64,000 nucleotides of DNA from JAJRRH01 sp047638815 (lineage in GTDB: Bacteria; Bacteroidota; Bacteroidia; Flavobacteriales_D; JABDKJ01): the NCBI GenBank assembly GCA_047638815.1, contig JBLIMR010000008.1, forward strand, positions 3,548 to 67,547. The letters run 5' to 3'. Below, piece by piece: positions 35,482 to 43,505 of the stretch. How positions within the stretch are numbered: the first letter of the stretch is position 1; each line of letters opens with the position of its first letter. A program made the position numbers and the translations under genes. Under the pieces are notes generated by a model that worked only from the letters and a program-made list of their open reading frames with translations, did no database searches and was not told the origin of the DNA.

Positions 35482-36234
35482 TTATTGAATGATAAATTTC
35501 TTTTTTATTGTCAGGCCATCTCCTATAACATGAACAACATATTGTCCTGAAGTTAATCCTGAGGTGCTAAATTGCTGCCCTGACTTATAATGTTTATCGG
35601 TTTTTACTAATTTCCCTGAAGAATCATAAATATCGACTTTCACATCACTATTCCCTTCATGAGTGTCAATAGTTATTGAAGCACCTTCGTTAACTGGATT
35701 GGGATACACCATAACATTATCTACTTCGTGAGACTTTTTCATAATATCCATAGTTTGAGTACTAATACGTGAAGAGATCTTACCAATTTTTTTGAGATCC
35801 ATGGAACCTGTAAGACTTACAATTGCAAGTGTGCTATCATTGGCTCCGAAAATCACTAGTTCTTTAACTATACCTCTCGATTCATCAATGAAAAATTTGA
35901 ACTCTCCTTCTTTATCAGAAAAACTCATCAGTTCTTCATAGTCATTTTCAATATTTCTTAAATCTCTTTTGTAGTCCGCTTTAGCAGTCGGTCTTTCGTT
36001 ATCCACCAAAACACATAATTGACTAATTTGAGACGCCATATCTGTAATTTCATTGATTTCTGCATCATCACATTCAATTTTCGCCATCAATTCAAAGGCT
36101 TTGGAGCTCATATTTACCTTAGTAAATGAATCTTCTGAATTGTATTTTTCAAAGTACTTATCTATTGCGTTACTCTGAGCGTATGAAGCTGACATTCCAC
36201 ACATTAAGAGTGCTATTGCGATTAATTTTTTCAT
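35482..36234 (-). CDS. DUF4252 protein fused to a T9SS type A sorting domain
   Basis: A signal peptide (MKKLIAIALLMCGMSASYAQ) leads into a DUF4252-like domain to about residue 165 (YFEKYNSEDSFTKVNMSSKA and FKFFIDESRGIVKELVIFGA, then LTGSMDLKKIGKIS). The last 80 residues are a type A sorting domain (VMVYPNPVNEGASITIDTHE ... GQYVVHVIGDGL). It would thus be carried through T9SS to the surface, unlike the two DUF4252 proteins downstream, which lack the domain. The gene lies 64 bases before the sigma factor start on the same strand. Confidence 0.82.
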   Translation of the reverse strand: MKKLIAIALLMCGMSASYAQSNAIDKYFEKYNSEDSFTKVNMSSKAFELMAKIECDDAEINEITDMASQISQLCVLVDNERPTAKADYKRDLRNIENDYEELMSFSDKEGEFKFFIDESRGIVKELVIFGANDSTLAIVSLTGSMDLKKIGKISSRISTQTMDIMKKSHEVDNVMVYPNPVNEGASITIDTHEGNSDVKVDIYDSSGKLVKTDKHYKSGQQFSTSGLTSGQYVVHVIGDGLTIKKKFIIQ

Positions 36235-36403
36235 GATATTATGGTTTATTTGTTTTTCAAATCACTCCAATATTAGGAGCCTTTCACAATAAGGACGATT
36301 CAGAATACATTTTGTTACAGCATATTTTACATTTTTAAAATTAGGAATAAAATTCGGTCAAAATTTATTTGGAGAATCAAATGCTTAGACGGTATTTTGC
36401 GGT

Positions 36404-37933
36404 ATGGAAAAAGTACGAGATCTAAAGACAATTATTGCCCATGCGAAATCATATGGTTTTGTATTCCAATCTAGTGAAATCTATGATGGTCTCGGAGCCG
36501 CATATGACTATGGTCCCAACGGAGTTGAACTAAAAAACAACATCAAAAAATACTGGTGGATGTCGATGGTTCAACTCAATGATAACATTGTTGGTCTTGA
36601 TGCATCCATATTCATGCACCCAAAAACTTGGGAAGCCAGTGGTCACGTTGATGCTTTTAACGACCCCTTGATAGATAATAAAGATTCCAAGAAAAGATAT
36701 AGAGCAGATGTTTTGGTTGAAGATCACATTGCGAAAATTGAAGGGAAAATAAAAAAGGACGTTACGAAAGCTGCCAAAAAATTTGGTGATGCATTTAATG
36801 AGGCTGAATTCAGAGCAACCAACGGTAATGTACTGAGGAGGGCTGGAGAAATTGAGAAAATAGAAGAACAATTGAAAGACGTTCAGGTGCGTGAAGATCT
36901 TGCTGCATTTAAGCAGTTGATTGAAGACTTAGGTATCGTTTGTCCTGTTAGTGGAAGTAAAAATTGGACTGAAGTTCGTCAATTTAACTTGATGTTTGGT
37001 ACTGAATTGGGATCAGTTGCTGGTGATGCATCCACCATCTACTTAAGACCGGAAACAGCGCAAGGAATATTTGTCAATTATTTGAACGTGCAGAAGTCTG
37101 GGCGTATGAAACTTCCATTTGGTATTGCTCAAATAGGTAAAGCTTTCAGAAACGAAATTGTTGCGCGACAATTTATCTTCCGAATGCGTGAGTTCGAGCA
37201 AATGGAAATGCAATATTTCGTGAAGCCTGGAACGGAGTTGGAATGGTATGAAAAGTGGAAAGAAAAACGAATGGCATGGCATAAATCCTTGGGCCTAGGT
37301 GAAGATAATTATAGATTTCATGATCATCTTAAAATGGCACACTATGCTAATGCAGCGGCAGACATTGAATTTGATTTCCCAATGGGTTTTAAAGAACTTG
37401 AGGGAATTCACTCCAGAACAGATTTTGATCTAAAACAACATGAAGAATTTTCTGGTAAAAAATTACGCTATTTTGATCCTGAAAAAAATGAAAACTATGT
37501 CCCATGTGTGGTAGAGACATCTGTGGGTCTGGATAGAATGTTCCTTGCAGTATTTGCTAGCAGTTTTATGGAGGAGGATCTTGGTGAAGGCAAAAGCAGA
37601 TTGTTGTTGAAATTACCAGCGGCATTAGCACCAATAAAAGCAGCAATATTTCCTTTGCTTAAAAAAGATGGGCTTCCAGAAAAAGCAATGGCCATTTTGG
37701 ACCAATTGAAATTCGATTTCAACTGCCAATATGATGAAAAAGATGCGGTAGGTAAAAGATATCGAAGACACGATGCTATAGGAACACCATTCTGTATTAC
37801 TGTTGATCATCAAAGTTTGGAAGACGATACGGTAACAATCAGAGAGCGTGATAGTATGGAGCAAGAAAGGGTGAGAATTTCTGATCTACAAACATTAATT
37901 TCTGAAAAAGTGAGTTTTAAAAACTTGTTCTAG
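36404..37933 (+). CDS. glyS: Glycyl-tRNA synthetase (alpha2 type)
   Basis: This class II enzyme charges tRNA-Gly. It is the single-chain alpha2 type, not the alpha2beta2 GlyQ/GlyS type. The N-terminus has GFVFQSSEIYDGLGAAYDYG and motif 1 LKNNIKKYWW. Motif 2 is QIGKAFRNEI, followed by FRMREFEQMEMQYFV. Motif 3 contains VVETSVGLDRMFLAV. A C-terminal anticodon-binding domain spans about 405-509. The 509-residue length fits. A near-consensus promoter (TATTTTGC) ends six bases before the ATG, so the mRNA leader may be very short. Confidence 0.93.
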   Translation: MEKVRDLKTIIAHAKSYGFVFQSSEIYDGLGAAYDYGPNGVELKNNIKKYWWMSMVQLNDNIVGLDASIFMHPKTWEASGHVDAFNDPLIDNKDSKKRYRADVLVEDHIAKIEGKIKKDVTKAAKKFGDAFNEAEFRATNGNVLRRAGEIEKIEEQLKDVQVREDLAAFKQLIEDLGIVCPVSGSKNWTEVRQFNLMFGTELGSVAGDASTIYLRPETAQGIFVNYLNVQKSGRMKLPFGIAQIGKAFRNEIVARQFIFRMREFEQMEMQYFVKPGTELEWYEKWKEKRMAWHKSLGLGEDNYRFHDHLKMAHYANAAADIEFDFPMGFKELEGIHSRTDFDLKQHEEFSGKKLRYFDPEKNENYVPCVVETSVGLDRMFLAVFASSFMEEDLGEGKSRLLLKLPAALAPIKAAIFPLLKKDGLPEKAMAILDQLKFDFNCQYDEKDAVGKRYRRHDAIGTPFCITVDHQSLEDDTVTIRERDSMEQERVRISDLQTLISEKVSFKNLF

Positions 37934-37969
37934 CTAACCAACCAATTCATTAACAATAAATTAAAAAGT

Positions 37970-37977
37970 TATCTTTG
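37970..37977 (+). promoter_or_regulatory. -7 promoter element before the mscS pseudogene
   Basis: TATCTTTG matches the Bacteroidota -7 consensus exactly, 76 bases before the pseudogene ATG. No TTG lies at the standard -33 distance. It suggests the gene once had its own promoter after glyS. Confidence 0.4.
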
Positions 37978-38053
37978 AGGTAGAATTGTATGCTCTATTC
38001 ATGCCATTTTTATTTCTAAAAAAAATTATCCTCAATCATACCTTACTTATAAC

Positions 38054-38842
38054 ATGGAAAACATTATAGAAAAAATAACGGCCCTCTTAATGGGTTAAGG
38101 CCCTTCCGTAACAGCTGCTTTCGTAATTCTTATTGTAATAAAATACGTTGTAAAAATGTCTAGGCCTGTGATGGTAAAAAGAGGAATAGATACTACTCTT
38201 CAGAAGTTTTTAGGCAACTTATTGGGGTGGGTATTAAAGATTTTGTTATTTATTGTTGTTATATCAAAACTTGGTATAGAAACGACATCTTTTGCTGCAA
38301 TTATTGCTGCTGCTGGATTAGCTATTGGATTGGCGCTCCAAGGTTCTTTAGGAAATTTCGCTGGTGGTGTGTTCCTGATGATTTTTAAACCTATTAAGGT
38401 AGGTGATTTGATAGAAGCTCAAGGTGAGCTCGGTGTTGTGAAAGAAATCGAAATTTTCACTACTAAACTAACTGGACTCTCCAATAGAGAAATTATCATT
38501 CCTAATGGTTCTTTATCAAATGGTAATATCATTAACTATACCACCGAAGGAACAAGAAGAGTTGATCTGGTATTTGGTGTTGGATATGATATAAAAAAGA
38601 CTAAAGAAGTGTTATTGAGTGTACTAACATCACATCCAAAAGTACTTAAGAATCCGGAACCAACTATAAACGTTTCTGAATTGGCAGATAGTTCGATAAA
38701 CTTTGCTGTAAGACCATGGTGCATCACAAACGATTATTAGGATGTTTACTTTGATATTACAGAAAACACCAAGGAAGCTTTAGATACTGCTGGAATAGAA
38801 ATACCCTATCCACATGCAGTAGAAATACAGAAAGAGAGTTAA
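38054..38842 (+). pseudogene. MscS-type mechanosensitive channel gene with two in-frame stop codons
   Basis: Translated through, the frame from ATG 38054 to TAA 38840-38842 encodes 262 residues, with no frameshift. TAA at 38096-38098 (codon 15) and TAG at 38738-38740 (codon 229) break it. The context suggests each replaces a sense codon: the first falls just before GPS, where TAT would restore Tyr, and the second between CITNDY and DVYFD, where TGG would restore Trp. The rest is a good MscS: TM3 pore AAAGLAIGLALQGSLGNFAG, the beta domain and the IEIPYPHAVEIQ end. A restart at ATG 38156 would lose the first membrane helix. MscS normally relieves hypo-osmotic stress. The gene may be recently inactivated, or there may be sequence errors. 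Confidence 0.85.
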
Positions 38843-39639
38843 TGAATTACCTGAAAACGTTCTTTAACTAAATCTTCTCCTTCTCCAATTTGGAGGGTGT
38901 ACATTCCGTTAGGTAGTTTACTTGTATCAAATGGACTGGTCATATTACCAATGTGAATAATATGCCCTAAATTATCATAAACGATCATTTTAGTCGTTTG
39001 ATCATATTTATCTGAATTTATCCTGATCTCTGAATCACATGGGTTGGGACCGAGAAATAAATTGGTGCTGTTGAGTTCATCTATGCCATTTGGTTCCGTA
39101 AATTGCATATCATCAACCGAAATCCAACCTTGCCCTGCTGCAAAATCACCAATGGATACAAATACTCTTATCAGAACATGATTAACCTCTGTACCAACTA
39201 AACTTACCGGGATGGATATAGGGACCCATTCTGATGTATTTGTTGTAGGGAACCAATTCTCATTAAATACAATGGCCTCATTGAACATGAATAACATCTC
39301 CACCCCAACAGCTGCAGTGGCAGTTTTTTCCCACTTGGCATGAAACTCCAATACACTTGGTGAATTTGAAATATCAATGTCGGTGTAGGCATGACCATAT
39401 TCACCTACCCCAATTGGAATAGGATATACTCGCATTGCCCAATCACCACTGTTTGGAAAACTATCCTTTACCGTGTTTTGAATTAGTTGACCATTTTCTG
39501 TGGGCCAACCAACCGGTGTTTCTGTCCAAGTATTTGGGATTTCCCATTCTTCAAACCCACCATTTGGAATTTCTTGAGCGTTTGTTTCAATTGTTGCTAT
39601 AACCAAGAACATAGATAATATTTGTACCGCTTTTTTCAT
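38839..39639 (-). CDS. T9SS-sorted exported protein, NGGFEEW type
   Basis: A signal peptide (MKKAVQILSMFLVIATIETN) is followed by QEIPNGGFEEWEIPN, then a beta-sandwich-like domain with YGHAYTDIDISNSPSVLEFH and WISVDDMQFTEPNGIDE. It resembles PCMD or carbohydrate-binding-like exported domains of Bacteroidota. The last 75 residues are a type A sorting domain (FLGPNPCDSEIRINSDK ... PNGMYTLQIG). It is a tandem paralogue of the next gene (39651-40445), which starts 11 bases upstream of it. Its stop codon shares the TTAA of the mscS pseudogene end. Ligand unknown. Confidence 0.75.
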   Translation of the reverse strand: MKKAVQILSMFLVIATIETNAQEIPNGGFEEWEIPNTWTETPVGWPTENGQLIQNTVKDSFPNSGDWAMRVYPIPIGVGEYGHAYTDIDISNSPSVLEFHAKWEKTATAAVGVEMLFMFNEAIVFNENWFPTTNTSEWVPISIPVSLVGTEVNHVLIRVFVSIGDFAAGQGWISVDDMQFTEPNGIDELNSTNLFLGPNPCDSEIRINSDKYDQTTKMIVYDNLGHIIHIGNMTSPFDTSKLPNGMYTLQIGEGEDLVKERFQVIH

Positions 39640-39650
39640 GATGTTTAGTG

Positions 39651-40445
39651 TTATCGATTTATAGTGAACTTCCTTACTGTTTGAAAATTATCATTTTGGA
39701 TTTGCAAAAAATAAATGCCAGAAGGATAATTTTGAAGATCCAATTTTCGAGAGATCAACCCTTGATACAATGTCTGACCGACATCATTAATAACGGCCAT
39801 TTCACCATGATTATATAATTTCCTATCACACGCAATGTTTAGCAAGTCAGCCGTTGGATTCGGATAAACATCAAGAATAACTTCCGTGTTTTCAGGAATT
39901 CCATTGGGATTGCCAAACTGCATATCATCAATAGATAAGGTGGCATATGCTAAATCACCAACTTGAACTGTTGCACGAACTATAGCGTGCGTAATTATTG
40001 GTTCAATCTGCGGAAGTGGAATAACAATTAATGTCCAGTCAGATTGATCATTTGTTGGAACCCACGTCTCCGTGAAATATTCATTCGTCTCATTAAAGAA
40101 AGATATCTCGACCTTTATTTCGCCTATAATCCTCTCCCATCTTGCGTAAAATTCCAACTGCGCAGGAACAATATCTATTGGGATTAAAGATTCTGCCTCT
40201 GCATCACCTTCACCTAATCCATTGATGTCCGGTGTAAGAGTCATGGCAAATTCACCTTCATATGAAGATGTATCTTGAAATACAGGCGCTGAAACTTCGG
40301 TGTTGTCAGTATCCCAGTTTACAGGATTATTCGTCCATATTCCTTGATCCCATGCTTCAAAACCACCATTGGGAATTTCTTGAGAAAATACGTTCACTGA
40401 GAACGTTAAGATTATTATTCCAATTAAATAGTAAAGCTTTTTCAT
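39651..40445 (-). CDS. T9SS-sorted exported protein, NGGFEAW type
   Basis: From the ATG at 40445 the protein starts MKKLYYLIGIIILTFSVNVF, a signal peptide; an ATG at 40502 gives an implausible extension. The mature N-terminus QEIPNGGFEAWDQGIW, the YATLSIDDMQFGNPNGIPE block and the type A sorting domain (LDVYPNPTADLLNIACD ... PSGIYFLQIQ) all parallel the downstream paralogue. The pair probably arose by tandem duplication and is co-transcribed. Sequence has diverged clearly between the two, so the event is not recent. Function unknown. Confidence 0.75.
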   Translation of the reverse strand: MKKLYYLIGIIILTFSVNVFSQEIPNGGFEAWDQGIWTNNPVNWDTDNTEVSAPVFQDTSSYEGEFAMTLTPDINGLGEGDAEAESLIPIDIVPAQLEFYARWERIIGEIKVEISFFNETNEYFTETWVPTNDQSDWTLIVIPLPQIEPIITHAIVRATVQVGDLAYATLSIDDMQFGNPNGIPENTEVILDVYPNPTADLLNIACDRKLYNHGEMAVINDVGQTLYQGLISRKLDLQNYPSGIYFLQIQNDNFQTVRKFTINR

Positions 40446-40549
40446 ATCAGTCAGTTTAATGTTTGTATTAGTTTGATGATGAAAAAGCCGTAATGGTTGC
40501 ATCTACATTTTCAAAATCTTTGAAAGAACTCTAAGAATGTCATCGTACG

Positions 40550-41107
40550 CTAATTCATTGTGCCCATTGTTCTAGTAACACCCATCGCCATTACCGAATC
40601 TACATACTCTGTGCTTTTATCAATAAATGAACCTAAATCGTCAAGTTGTTCATCGGTCCAACGACCAAGTACATATTGGACTTGTTGGCCACGCTGAAAA
40701 TCATCACCAATACCAAATTTCAACCTGGGATATTTCGAAGTTTGCAAGACCGCTTCAATACTTTTAAGCCCGTTGTGCCCAGCATCACTTCCTTTAGCTC
40801 TAAGGCGTAATTTTCCAAATGGCAGCGCTAAATCATCCACTATAACCAATAGGCGTTCAACAGGAATTTTCTCTTTATCCATCCAGTATCGTATTGCCTT
40901 GCCGCTCAAGTTCATAAATGTGGATGGTTTCAGTAGTACAGCTTTTTTTCCTCTAAATTTATACTCAGCCACATCTCCTAACTTTTGTGTGGTAAATGTG
41001 ACTTCCTTTTGTTTAGCTAATTCGTCCAGGACATCAAAACCTATATTATGTCTTGTGTTATGGTATTCTGCTCCTATGTTTCCTAAACCGACAATTAAAA
41101 ACTTCAT
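40550..41107 (-). CDS. pth: Peptidyl-tRNA hydrolase
   Basis: Pth releases peptides from peptidyl-tRNAs that drop off the ribosome. The N-terminus MKFLIVGLGNIGAEYHNTRH has the catalytic His20. LLKPSTFMNLSGKAIRYW, VIVDDLALPFGKLRLRAKGS and DAGHNGLKSIEAVL are the other family motifs. The 185-residue length is normal. It is separated from rplY upstream by a terminator-like hairpin, so it may be read through or from its own promoter. The prs-rplY-pth order is common in the phylum. Confidence 0.95.
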   Translation of the reverse strand: MKFLIVGLGNIGAEYHNTRHNIGFDVLDELAKQKEVTFTTQKLGDVAEYKFRGKKAVLLKPSTFMNLSGKAIRYWMDKEKIPVERLLVIVDDLALPFGKLRLRAKGSDAGHNGLKSIEAVLQTSKYPRLKFGIGDDFQRGQQVQYVLGRWTDEQLDDLGSFIDKSTEYVDSVMAMGVTRTMGTMN

Positions 41108-41117
41108 TAATTCAAAA

Positions 41118-41153
41118 ATAAAAAAAATCCGCCTCGAATTAACGAAGCGGATT
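41118..41153 (-). terminator. Terminator between rplY and pth
   Basis: Minus-strand inverted repeat (aatccgc ... gcggatt arms at 41127-41133 and 41147-41153, with further inner pairing) followed by a run of T residues. It lies 20 bases after the rplY stop and just before the pth start. Confidence 0.7.
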
Positions 41154-41173
41154 ATTTAATAAGTGTAATAATA

Positions 41174-41821
41174 TTATTTCTTCTCTCCTTCTGCGGCAGG
41201 TGCGTCACCAGCAGGCGCAGTTCCTTCTGCTCCCTCTGCTCCTTCTGCTCCTTCTTCTTCTTCTTCATCCTCAACTGCACCCCTAGCCATCTTAACAGCT
41301 GCTAGTACTACATTGTCATCCGCAAGTATTTTTATTTTTGGCTCATTGATATCTCCAACTTTGATGGATTGACCAATTTTTAATGCCTCAATATCTACCA
41401 CTATTTCATCAGGGAAATTATCAGGCATTCCTTGAATCATGATGGTTCTATTTGGGGCTCTTAATCCACCACCATTTTTTACACCAATTGAATTCCCTTT
41501 TAATCTTACAGGAATTTTCATTTTCATATCCTTACCCTCAACAATTTCTTGAAAGTCAAAATGAATCACTCTATCCGTTACTGGATGTTGTTGAATGTCC
41601 TTAAGAATAGCACCATACTCTGTTCCATCAACATTTATCTTAAATTGGTTTACCTTAGGAGTAAAAACAATCTTGTTAATGTCATTCTCCTTAATTTGGA
41701 TTGACACTTGCTTTTCTCCACCGTAGATTACTCCAGGGACCATTCCCGTTGCTCTTACACTGGCTGCGTGTGTTTTCCCTACGCTCGTTCTTAACGAGCC
41801 GCTCAATTTTACAGCTTTCAT
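41174..41821 (-). CDS. rplY: 50S ribosomal protein L25/general stress protein Ctc
   Basis: L25 binds 5S rRNA. The 215-residue protein is the long Ctc type: an N-terminal L25 domain (KLSGSLRTSVGKTHAASVRA, PGVIYGG) and a C-terminal beta domain (IPVRLKGNSIGVKNGGGLRA and VVDIEALKIGQSIKVGDI). The last 30 residues are a low-complexity Glu/Ala/Gly tail ending EGEKK, encoded by imperfect 9-base repeats at about 41222-41267. It lies 10 bases after prs and shares its transcript. Confidence 0.94.
   Translation of the reverse strand: MKAVKLSGSLRTSVGKTHAASVRATGMVPGVIYGGEKQVSIQIKENDINKIVFTPKVNQFKINVDGTEYGAILKDIQQHPVTDRVIHFDFQEIVEGKDMKMKIPVRLKGNSIGVKNGGGLRAPNRTIMIQGMPDNFPDEIVVDIEALKIGQSIKVGDINEPKIKILADDNVVLAAVKMARGAVEDEEEEEGAEGAEGAEGTAPAGDAPAAEGEKK
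41222..41267 (-). repeat. rplY: Short tandem repeat coding for the L25 tail
   Basis: Imperfect 9-base units (cttctgctc-like, read on the plus strand) run into a (ttc)n stretch. In the protein this gives EEEEEEGAEGAEGAEG. Such repeats can slip, so tail length may vary between strains. Confidence 0.6.
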
Positions 41822-41831
41822 TATATACTAA

Positions 41832-42770
41832 TTATGTTGTTAAAAAATGTTTGCTTATCGATTCGTGATTCAATAACCTCTTCATAACATCTGCAAACAA
41901 TGATGCTGTTGAAATTACTCGTATTTTATCACTTTTTTCTTTTAATGGTATCGTATTCGTAACGATCAATTCCGTAAGATTGGAATTATTAATTCTTTCA
42001 TATGCTGGACCTGATAACACTGGGTGTGTTATAAATGCCCTAACAGATTTAGCGCCTTTATCTAGAAACATATCTGCCGCTTTTGTTAATGTACCAGCGG
42101 TATCCACAATATCATCAACCAAAATAACATCCTTACCTTTCACATCACCAATTACCGTCATGTTGGCAATTTCATTTGCTACCTTTCTTTGCTTATAAGT
42201 AATGGCCAGATCCGTATTTAAATACTTAGAATAAGCATTTGCTCTTTTTGTACCTCCTGTATCAGGTGCAGCCATAATTATATTGTCAACATCAAGGTTT
42301 TCTTGGATGTATGGCAGAAATATGGTTGAGGCAAAAAGATGATCAACCGGCACTTCGAAAAATCCTTGGATTTGGTCCGCATGAAGATCCATAGTTATCA
42401 CTCTATCAACACCAGCAGCTTCAAGTAAATTTGCGACCAACTTGGCGCCTATTGCAACTCTTGGTTTATCTTTTCTATCCTGACGAGCGAATCCATAATA
42501 AGGTATAACCGCAATAATTCTTTTTGCGGAAGCTCTTTTAGCGGCATCGATCATAAGTAATAACTCAAACAAATTTTCCGTAGGTGCAAAGGTCGATTGA
42601 ACGATAAAAACTTCTTTACCTCGAACAGATTCTTCGAATGATGGCTGGAATTCACCGTCACTAAATCTGCTAAGCGTAACTTCACCTAGGGGTATACCTA
42701 AATGGTCTGCCATCTCTTGTGCAAAATACACTGAGCAACTACCTGAAAATATTTTAGCTTCGTCCATCAT
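41832..42770 (-). CDS. prs: Ribose-phosphate pyrophosphokinase
   Basis: Prs makes PRPP from ribose 5-phosphate and ATP for nucleotide, His and Trp synthesis. The 312-residue protein has the FSDGEFQPSFEESVRG region, YYGFARQDRKDKPRVAIGAK with the substrate-binding loop, ITMDLHADQIQGFFEVPVDH and the PRPP-binding VILVDDIVDTAGTLTKAA. It is the first gene of prs-rplY. A good promoter with a 19-base spacer lies at 42787-42816. Confidence 0.95.
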   Translation of the reverse strand: MMDEAKIFSGSCSVYFAQEMADHLGIPLGEVTLSRFSDGEFQPSFEESVRGKEVFIVQSTFAPTENLFELLLMIDAAKRASAKRIIAVIPYYGFARQDRKDKPRVAIGAKLVANLLEAAGVDRVITMDLHADQIQGFFEVPVDHLFASTIFLPYIQENLDVDNIIMAAPDTGGTKRANAYSKYLNTDLAITYKQRKVANEIANMTVIGDVKGKDVILVDDIVDTAGTLTKAADMFLDKGAKSVRAFITHPVLSGPAYERINNSNLTELIVTNTIPLKEKSDKIRVISTASLFADVMKRLLNHESISKHFLTT

Positions 42771-42786
42771 TTTTCTAAAAGGGGTG

Positions 42787-42816
42787 CAAATGTACTTATA
42801 TTCCTATTATTATCAA
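42787..42816 (-). promoter_or_regulatory. prs promoter
   Basis: Minus-strand TTG at 42816-42814, a 19-base spacer and TACATTTG at 42794-42787, an exact TAnnTTTG. It is 17 bases upstream of the prs ATG. Confidence 0.7.
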
Positions 42817-42919
42817 ACGAATTGGTTGTATAGTAAAAAACAAATAGATAAATTCGCACCCTCTTAAAACGGATATGATTACTAATCATGTAATAAATCA
42901 ACTTTAGGAGACACACAAT

Positions 42920-43001
42920 GCCCGGATGGCGGAATTGGTAGACGCGCACGACTCAAACTCGTGTATCTTCGGATGTGTGGGTTCGATTCCCACTCCGGGC
43001 A
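42920..43001 (+). tRNA. tRNA-Leu (anticodon CAA)
   Basis: The acceptor stem GCCCGGA pairs with TCCGGGC, and the discriminator base is A. The anticodon stem CACGA/TCGTG encloses loop CTCAAAC, giving anticodon CAA. A long variable arm (TATCTTCGGATGT) and the T arm GTGGGTTCGATTCCCAC are typical of class II tRNA-Leu. CCA is not encoded. The gene is 82 bases long. Confidence 0.94.
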
Positions 43002-43058
43002 CATTATTTAAGTCTGACGACAGGCAACTTTCACGCTTAAGAAGATCAATATCGCCAA

Positions 43059-43505
43059 ATGTCTGGAACTATTACCGATGCTCACATAATAAAACAAGAA
43101 AGGTACGATAAGGCATACCTTCGTATGGCTAGAGAATGGTCTTTTCTTTCTCATTGTGAGAGAAAGAAGGTCGGAGCGATAGTTGTGAAGAATAATATGA
43201 TCATCTCTGATGGTTACAACGGAACACCATCTGGATTTGATAATTGCTGTGAGGATGAGGAGAGCTACACCAAATGGTACGTCCTACATGCGGAAGCTAA
43301 TGCAATAATGAAAATTGCAAGATCAACCAATAATGTTGATGGTGCCACGTTATATATCACTTTATCGCCCTGTAGAGAGTGTAGCAAATTAATACATCAA
43401 TGCGGTATTAAGAGGCTCGTTTTTATCAATAAGTATAAGGATACGTCAGGGATCGATTTTCTTCGTGATGCTGGCGTTGAATTAGTTCAAATAAGTGATT
43501 TATGA
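43059..43505 (+). CDS. Deoxycytidylate deaminase family protein
   Basis: The 148-residue protein has the zinc-dependent deaminase motifs HAEANAI (His77, Glu79) and PCRECSK (Cys105, Cys108). The NGTPSGFDNCCE block is typical of dCMP deaminases rather than cytidine deaminases. The reaction would be dCMP to dUMP, feeding dTMP synthesis. It begins about 60 bases after tRNA-Leu and overlaps the S41 protease start by an ATGA, so translation is coupled. This dCMP deaminase-S41 pairing is common in Bacteroidota. Confidence 0.9.
   Translation: MSGTITDAHIIKQERYDKAYLRMAREWSFLSHCERKKVGAIVVKNNMIISDGYNGTPSGFDNCCEDEESYTKWYVLHAEANAIMKIARSTNNVDGATLYITLSPCRECSKLIHQCGIKRLVFINKYKDTSGIDFLRDAGVELVQISDL

Noticed and set aside
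38156..38740. A short independent MscS-like gene
   Set aside because: The frame continues in register on both sides of the stops with conserved MscS sequence, so it is part of one broken gene.
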